The translations under genes and the position numbers were made by a program. A model generated the notes under the pieces. The model searched no databases. It was not told the origin of the DNA and was given only the letters and a program-made list of their open reading frames with translations. A DNA stretch of 64,000 nt from Batkoa obscura (taxonomy: Eukaryota > Entomophthoromycota > Entomophthoromycetes > Entomophthorales > Batkoaceae): the NCBI GenBank assembly GCA_030770535.1, contig JASVEC010000030.1, forward strand, positions 558,001-622,000. The letters are read 5' to 3'. Of the stretch, positions 58,953-64,000 are shown piece after piece; within the stretch, counting starts at the first letter, position 1; each line of letters begins with the position of its first letter.

Positions 58953-60384
58953 TGGTAATATATGATGCTATATCTTGTTATTCTCATAACAAGCTTAAGT
59001 TTTCTATTTTCATTGCATTAAAATAAAGTGCCCTTTGACTATTTGCTTTGATTTTTATTTGTAGTACCATATAATTGTTTACACATCAAATTAAGTTTTA
59101 AAGGCTATTAATTGTGAAGCTTTGTATAAAATAATGGCATTTAATTTTAAAATGGTTGAAAAGCCTTAAAAAGATAACATTTGACTTAAACTAAATAAAA
59201 CCTTCCATTAACTTAGTGTACTCTTATTTTAGTCATAACAGTATGTTTAGTACATACACATCAATTTAATATCTAGTCATAATTAAATTAAAAGCTGGCA
59301 ATCATACGGATAATAAACAACAGCCTGTAAAGAACAAAAGTAGAAGTATAAACAGTATGAACTGATAGAATTAATAAGCTTAGTTATTAACATTAATCTA
59401 TTTTTTTCAAGCTTTTCTCTTCCACTTCTATTTGCTTTATTCTCTTCAATTTCTGTATTGTTTCAAATAAATTATACTATATGTTATAACGTATGTATAG
59501 AGTAAAAAAAACATCTATAATTTACACTTATTAAAATATAAATAATTAGATGATGAGTTTTTAATTATATTGAAATAGATTAAGGATAATTTTTAATTTA
59601 TTAGTATTTTTATTAAAATAAGAAATTTATCAATTCAATAAAGTATACTTAATAATTGAATATGATAATTATGTCTATACTCATAATCTATGAGTGCACT
59701 CAATAAATGATTTATCTGGCTTTATTTTTTAATTGATTTTGATGTATAATAAACTTGAGTTTATTAAGCTTATTATTTATAGATTGTATTAAAAAATTAT
59801 TACAGTATTTATTCTGTTTACTCTCAGTAAATATATTCATGAAAAAGATAGAGTTTTGTATTACAATAAAGAAAGTTGACAAAAAAGTTGATAATATCAC
59901 AAACAAAAGGAGATTTAATAAGTTAACTTTTGAAACACAAAATCTATTGATCAATAATGACCAAAATATTTAAAATCTAAATATTAGATTTATGTTGTTT
60001 AAACTTAATTTGTTTATTATTTGTTATTACTTTATGTATCTCTTAAGTTATATAAAATAATACTGATTATTCATTAAATAATGATAACAATAATAACAAT
60101 AATAACAATAATAATAATAAAATAAACCACTTGATTAACTAACAGCTGATAAGAAGAATTAACAATTAATATAAAAAATGAAAAAATTAATAAACCTAAA
60201 TTGATAAAAATTAATCATGCTATAAGAAATATAATAAACAATAAAACAATAGAACAAACTAAACATAATAATAAACATTACAAAATGAACTGGTGCTTGA
60301 TAAACTTTAAACTGATAAAAGTGATAAGCGTAAGAAACAAAACTATATAAACCGATACTATTCATTACATATACCTCAACAAAA
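58953..60384. other. Spacer between the two WRGG-repeat genes
   Basis: About 1.4 kb of AT-rich DNA; short ATAACA repeats at 60080-60118. Small overlapping frames around 59712-59973 and 60159-60395 have no support. No gene seen. Confidence 0.4.
60344..60352 (+). promoter_or_regulatory. TATA box (AAACTATATAAAC) of second WRGG-type gene
   Basis: TATATAAAC 41 bp before the ATG at 60385, within the same AAACTATATAAAC string as the gene at 58413. Confidence 0.65.
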
Positions 60385-60795
60385 ATGAAACTCAATCATT
60401 TAATCCTATTCACTGCAGCTGTAGTTAACTGCAGCACCATTCCAGCTACTGAAAATGAATTGAATCAAAATAATGCTTTACTCCTTGAGAAAGAAAACTT
60501 AAATCAACCTATTTCTAACTTAATGGAAGAGAGTAATTCGAACTTAGTGGAACCAAACTCAAATTTAGTAGAGGAAAAACAAGATGAGCAATTAAACTCG
60601 ACTCCAGGTGCACCCGCTTTTGCTGCTGAGCCATGGGGCTGGAGAGGAGGATGGAGAGGAGGATGGAGAGGAGGCTGGAGAGGAGGATGGGGTTGGGGAC
60701 GTCCATGGGGTTGGAGAGGAGGATGGGGTTGGGGCCGTCCATGGGGTTGGAGAGGAGGATGGGGTTGGGGACGTCCATGGGGTTGGGGTTGGTAA
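60385..60795 (+). CDS. Secreted Trp/Arg/Gly-repeat protein 2 (prepro-type)
   Basis: Single exon, 136 residues. Signal peptide MKLNHLILFTAAVVNC. The acidic Asn/Glu-rich pro-region (NALLLEKENLNQPISNL, then SNLVE repeats) ends EQLNSTPGAPAFAAEPW, matching the EQLNSSPSTPAFATEPW of the protein at 58413. The tail is GWRGG units followed by three 12-residue units (WGWGRPWGWRGG, 36 bp each) and ends WGWGW, about 18 Trp in the last ~55 residues. Only Trp, Gly, Arg and Pro occur there. The shared pro-region shows the two genes are paralogues, whereas the repeat units differ, so repeats were reworked after duplication. Role as proposed for the paralogue; no family recognised. Confidence 0.75.
   Translation: MKLNHLILFTAAVVNCSTIPATENELNQNNALLLEKENLNQPISNLMEESNSNLVEPNSNLVEEKQDEQLNSTPGAPAFAAEPWGWRGGWRGGWRGGWRGGWGWGRPWGWRGGWGWGRPWGWRGGWGWGRPWGWGW
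60632..60792 (+). repeat. Coding minisatellite, 15 and 36 bp units
   Basis: GGATGGAGAGGAGGATGGAG-type 15 bp units, then three 36 bp units encoding WGWGRPWGWRGG. Confidence 0.85.
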
Positions 60796-61125
60796 AGAAG
60801 ATATTTGTTTATCTTATCCCCTTATCAATTTTAATTTTCTTTTTACATTGCATCATCAATAAAGTATTCAACTTTAATTATGAGTTTTATGTTTTTATAG
60901 TATAATGAGTTATGCTACATGGATTTTTACTTCCTTTGTTTTTAATGAATGATAGTTCATTGAATTAACTTCATATTAATATATAACTTATAAAAATTAT
61001 GAATATAGATATTGATCAATTAAATTTGCTGATGCTATTTCAACTTTTGTCATCAATAGCTATAATAATAAAGTTACTATGTTTTATATTTTGTGGATAA
61101 ACTCAAATTCTGTATTGTCATGTTT
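60796..61125. other. Intergenic upstream of tRNA
   Basis: 3' flank of the secreted gene with AATAAAGTATTC at 60858, a likely poly(A) signal. Nothing else. Confidence 0.4.
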
Positions 61126-61198
61126 GCCTTCTTGGCTCAGTTGGCAGAGCGTCCGCCTAGTAAGCGGAAGGTCATTGGTTCGATTCCGATAGAAGGCA
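61126..61198 (+). tRNA. tRNA-Thr (anticodon AGT), intronless
   Basis: 73 nt. Acceptor GCCTTCT pairs with AGAAGGC and is followed by discriminator A. D arm GCTC/GAGC, anticodon stem TCCGC/GCGGA with loop CTAGTAA (anticodon AGT, read as inosine-GT), T arm ATTGG/CCGAT with loop TTCGATT. Internal promoter A box TGGCTCAGTTGG and B box GGTTCGATTCC are canonical. No CCA encoded, as expected in eukaryotes. It sits alone within the secreted-protein cluster. BRF1 at 15949-18105 encodes the factor that would help transcribe it. Confidence 0.96.
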
Positions 61199-61206
61199 TT
61201 TTTTTT
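61199..61206 (+). terminator. RNA polymerase III terminator
   Basis: Run of eight T immediately after the tRNA. Confidence 0.9.
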
Positions 61207-62273
61207 ACACAATCTATTATTTATTTCTCAAGTTTCTAACTTTATACAATAAGACTGATATTATAAAATTCTATCTTTGCTTCATTACTGACTACTTTCT
61301 TGTTGAATATTATATAAAAAGGAATGAACTCTTGAATAAATAAAGAGCACACTCATACCAACCTTTTTAAGTAATAATAATTTAAAAGTGAGTATAGAAA
61401 AGCCGAATCTTCACTTCTAATCTAAAAATAATTGAATTATTATTAGATATTCGACTACAAAAATAAACTACTTGTGTATAGACATGTCTCTTTTAGACTC
61501 AATAATACATTAATATATATTTTCTATCACTGATAAGTTAATTATATATATGAATTTACCTTATCAAACTATTCTTTAATTTGTAGTATTAAGTTTTAAC
61601 AATTCAAGTTTTTATTGAAAATAATAGCAATTTAAAGATGACTAAAAAAAATAAAATTCTTTAGTCTAAAAATAAAACAACAATTTGAACAAGTGTCTCA
61701 TTTGAGTTGTTTATTATTATTTAACTACTATTAATAACATTGATGAGTTAATTTTATACACACGGATTGAGCTCTTTATATTATGACTTATCTTATGGCC
61801 ATTTAGCCTTGAATTATTTCATTTTTTTTCCTTAAGGGTATTTATCCTTAAAAAAGTAGTCACTTTATTGTTTTCAATACTGAAACTTATCGTTTTAATT
61901 TAACTATGTTAATGAACAATTATGATAAGTTAAAAACGATGTAATATATTATAAATAATACAGATATGAAACAATAGAACGAAGAAACATAATAGTTTAA
62001 ATTAAGAATTACAAATAGTGATCGCAATCAATTTTTAATATTTTAAGCAGTCTAAAAATACAATGAAAATCACTAATTCATTTCTATTTTTAACCCAAAA
62101 ATAGAGGATGATGCTAAGGATTCCAGAGCGCCTTGGTCATGAGTTGATAAATTGTAATAAGATTAATAACTCACAAAAAAAACAAAAAACATTTAACTTT
62201 TACTAATTATGAATGAAAACTATATAAACAGCCTAAAACCATCAACAAACCAATATTACTATTAGTTTAGACT
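61207..62273. other. Intergenic between tRNA and third secreted gene
   Basis: AT-rich, no gene seen; ends with the TATA box at 62221. Confidence 0.4.
62221..62229 (+). promoter_or_regulatory. TATA box (TATATAAAC) of three-module secreted gene
   Basis: AAAACTATATAAACAGC, 53 bp before the ATG at 62274; same box as in the two genes upstream. Confidence 0.6.
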
Positions 62274-63203
62274 ATGAAATTTTATAACCTTATCCTAGCT
62301 TTTGGGGTTTCTTACATCTCTGCTTTTTCATTACTTAGTAATGATGTTACTCATCAAATAACAAGACGTGGGTATGGTCCAATAGCAGTCGAATGTAAAT
62401 TCGAGTCTCGTTTAAAGGCAGCAACTACTGAAAGTGGGTTTAATGAAATAATGAATGATTGTAACAATGCCTATAATACTTTATTGGCAAGAGATTCATC
62501 TCAACAAAATGCGATTGCACTTCAAGCTGAAATTGTTTACATCAAAGAGCAATTTTCAAAATATAAAAACGATTACTTTTTATCTCATCCACCAGGTGGT
62601 CCTAGCACTTCAAATCCTCCTGTTACTTCTACTACTACTACAAATCCTCCTGTTACTTCCACTACTGCTACTTCTACCACTAAGCCTCCTGTTACTTCCA
62701 CTACAACTTCCTCCTCGACCCCAATACCTACTATACCTCCAGGTCAAACTATTTTCCAACGCTGTGACATTGAAAACAAAATCAAGCTAGTAAAAAAGAG
62801 AGAAGAGTTTGATGTTATATTAAGCTCATGTAGTACATCTTATAATGAGTTATTAAACAATGACCCAAGCCGAATCAATGAATTAAATAGTGAATGGCTT
62901 CGAGTACAAAACCGTATTAAAGTAGCTCAAGAAGATTTTGCAAGAGAACATCCAGATACTGGTAATCCAGGTGGTAATCCAGGTGGTAATCCAGGTGGTA
63001 GTACTCAAATCGCTACTTTAGTAAAAGTAGATAGTCGTTTAGCCGCTGCTAGGTCTTACGCTGATTTTGATAACCTTATTAATGATTGCAATATCGCTTT
63101 TGTTCAACTTAATACTGATTCTTCTAAAACGGTTAAGTTACAACAAGAGTTGGAGTACCTTAAAGCTAAAATTGTGGATGCTAAGAGTAAATTCAAGCCA
63201 TAA
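62274..63203 (+). CDS. Secreted protein with three C-x21-C helical modules
   Basis: Single exon, 309 residues. Signal peptide MKFYNLILAFGVSYISA, then a short segment ending in Arg-Arg (residues 31-32), a possible processing site. Three related ~60-residue helical modules follow: module 1 from about residue 39 (Cys41 and Cys63, 22 apart), module 2 (RCDIENKIKL...LSSC, also 22 apart), module 3 (VDSRLAAARSYADFDNLIND then C), in which the first Cys is Val. Each continues with (Y/F)..L...D.S....L..E.......I..A. Modules 1 and 2 are joined by a Thr/Ser/Pro mucin-like linker (NPPVTSTTTT units), and 2 and 3 by GNPGGNPGGNPGG. Likely an O-glycosylated extracellular or wall protein. I recognise no family. 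Confidence 0.7.
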   Translation: MKFYNLILAFGVSYISAFSLLSNDVTHQITRRGYGPIAVECKFESRLKAATTESGFNEIMNDCNNAYNTLLARDSSQQNAIALQAEIVYIKEQFSKYKNDYFLSHPPGGPSTSNPPVTSTTTTNPPVTSTTATSTTKPPVTSTTTSSSTPIPTIPPGQTIFQRCDIENKIKLVKKREEFDVILSSCSTSYNELLNNDPSRINELNSEWLRVQNRIKVAQEDFAREHPDTGNPGGNPGGNPGGSTQIATLVKVDSRLAAARSYADFDNLINDCNIAFVQLNTDSSKTVKLQQELEYLKAKIVDAKSKFKP

Positions 63204-63921
63204 AGGTTATTAGTATGTAAATAAAAATATATTTTCTTTGAAAATTTTATGCTAATTACTTTTCTAATTACTTTTTAAAAAACAATGTTACTTATAGGGT
63301 AAATATTGTAATCAGCATGGTATGTTTAAGGTAGAAATTCAAATATGCTACTTTGTAAATTTCAAGTAGACTAAATTCGAGTTTATAAATAACTTGATAA
63401 CTATATTCTCTACTATTAATTTCTTGACGTTTTTAGGAGTGACGTCTTGATTTACTCCTCCATTTTTTTGACTTTGGGTAAATTCATTGTTTTAAACTCT
63501 GATCTACACATCTTCCGAAAAAGTAATGCATCAAAATAAAACTCGTTAAAAAATTCATGCTTTGCCAATAGTGCTTTTTTACTAATATTTTAGTAAATAT
63601 ATATTTTAAAAAAACTCGTATTTTTATCTAAAAGGTAGTTGAGCTATACTCTTTAATAGCATCATTAAAGACTAGTTTGAGAAGGATATTAACACTAGTA
63701 ACGTATGGGACTATAATAAAAATAGATTATTTAAAAGAACTTGAATAAGCCAATAAAAAGCGGAAGTTAAAAAAGGAACTTAATTACTCCGCAAGAGAAA
63801 ATATAAATTTACTCCGTTTAATTAGTATAAAAGAAAACAATATTTCATAAAAATTAGTTTTTAGTTTAATTTATTAATATTTTTAATTTAAATATACAAT
63901 ACCTGTAAATAATAAATAAAA
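63204..63921. other. Upstream region of the fourth secreted gene
   Basis: AT-rich. TATAAAAG at 63826-63833 is the only promoter-like motif, 96 bp before the ATG. Confidence 0.4.
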
Positions 63922-64000
63922 ATGAAGTTACTATTCCTTTTTTTCTTAATGATAACCATGACTTTAGCCATAGTCTCTCGTTCATTCGACTATTTAAAAA
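63922..64000 (+). CDS. Secreted protein, 5' end only (cut by window edge)
   Basis: ATG at 63922 opens MKLLFLFFLMITMTLAIVSR and then SFDYLK, a strong signal peptide, and remains open to the window end (26 codons). Position, strand and signal peptide make it the fourth member of the secreted-protein cluster. Nothing can be said of its mature part. Confidence 0.5.
   Translation, partial: MKLLFLFFLMITMTLAIVSRSFDYLK

Noticed and set aside
58624-59026. Alternative frames across the WRGG repeats (GEVDVG-type and RWTLG-type repeats)
   Set aside because: Repeat units are multiples of three, so all frames stay open; only the frame with the signal peptide and conserved pro-region is supported.

Overview
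This window is AT-rich nuclear DNA from a fungus. The evidence is short introns with GTAAGT-type donors, a GPI-anchored protein of a fungus-specific type, and fungal-style BRF1, RPS19, RAM2, CDC9-type ligase, GCN20 and a SepH/Cdc7-like kinase. Two genes that budding yeast lacks in recognisable form are also here: a DONSON homologue and a UBAP1-like ESCRT-I subunit. Together with strong AT bias, AAT (poly-Asn) tracts and many small transposon remnants, this suggests an early-diverging, zygomycete-grade lineage. The exact taxon cannot be read from the sequence.

Layout. 1-249: start of a secreted-protein gene on the minus strand, cut by the window edge. 1.5-2.7 kb: PP2C phosphatase. 3.7-9.6 kb: two almost identical NmrA-like NAD(P)-binding genes, pointing away from each other as ~1,035 bp inverted arms, with a 2.47 kb DNA transposon between them. 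9.9-12.1 kb: a decayed gene and four small palindromic elements. 13.1-15.4 kb: an intact ORF derived from a hAT transposase, with two BED-like fingers. 15.9-18.1 kb: BRF1. 18.9-21.6 kb: a secreted protein gene between two ~250 bp direct repeats. 21.9-24.7 kb: sphingosine-kinase-like gene and a GPI-anchored cell-surface protein. 26.5-27.0 kb: RPS19. 29.3-32.7 kb: gene-poor island packed with miniature elements. 34.1-42.0 kb: CH-kinase-C1 protein and WDR48. 42.6-57.9 kb: dense housekeeping block (TOM6-like, GCN20, LIG1, RAM2, DONSON, SAC1, UBAP1-like). 58.4-64.0 kb: cluster of four secreted-protein genes on the plus strand, with one tRNA-Thr.

Mobile DNA. A 2,466 bp element (TGGGG...CCCCA ends, TA target duplication) encodes a DDE-like transposase. 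A 379 bp internally deleted relative at 32 kb keeps the transposase N-terminus. About 15 copies of a ~100 bp element share its terminal bases and TA target. They lie almost entirely between genes in the left two thirds of the window.

Most notable. Two neighbouring secreted proteins have matched acidic pro-regions ending in nearly the same sequence (EQLNS.P..PAFA.EPW), followed by extreme Trp/Arg/Gly repeat domains. The next secreted protein is built from three copies of a Cys-x21-Cys helical module. Three genes of this cluster, and the distant secreted gene at 20 kb, share a TATATAAAC core-promoter box. This looks like a lineage-specific secretome island. The gene models below are spliced by eye, so exon borders and some start codons are approximate.
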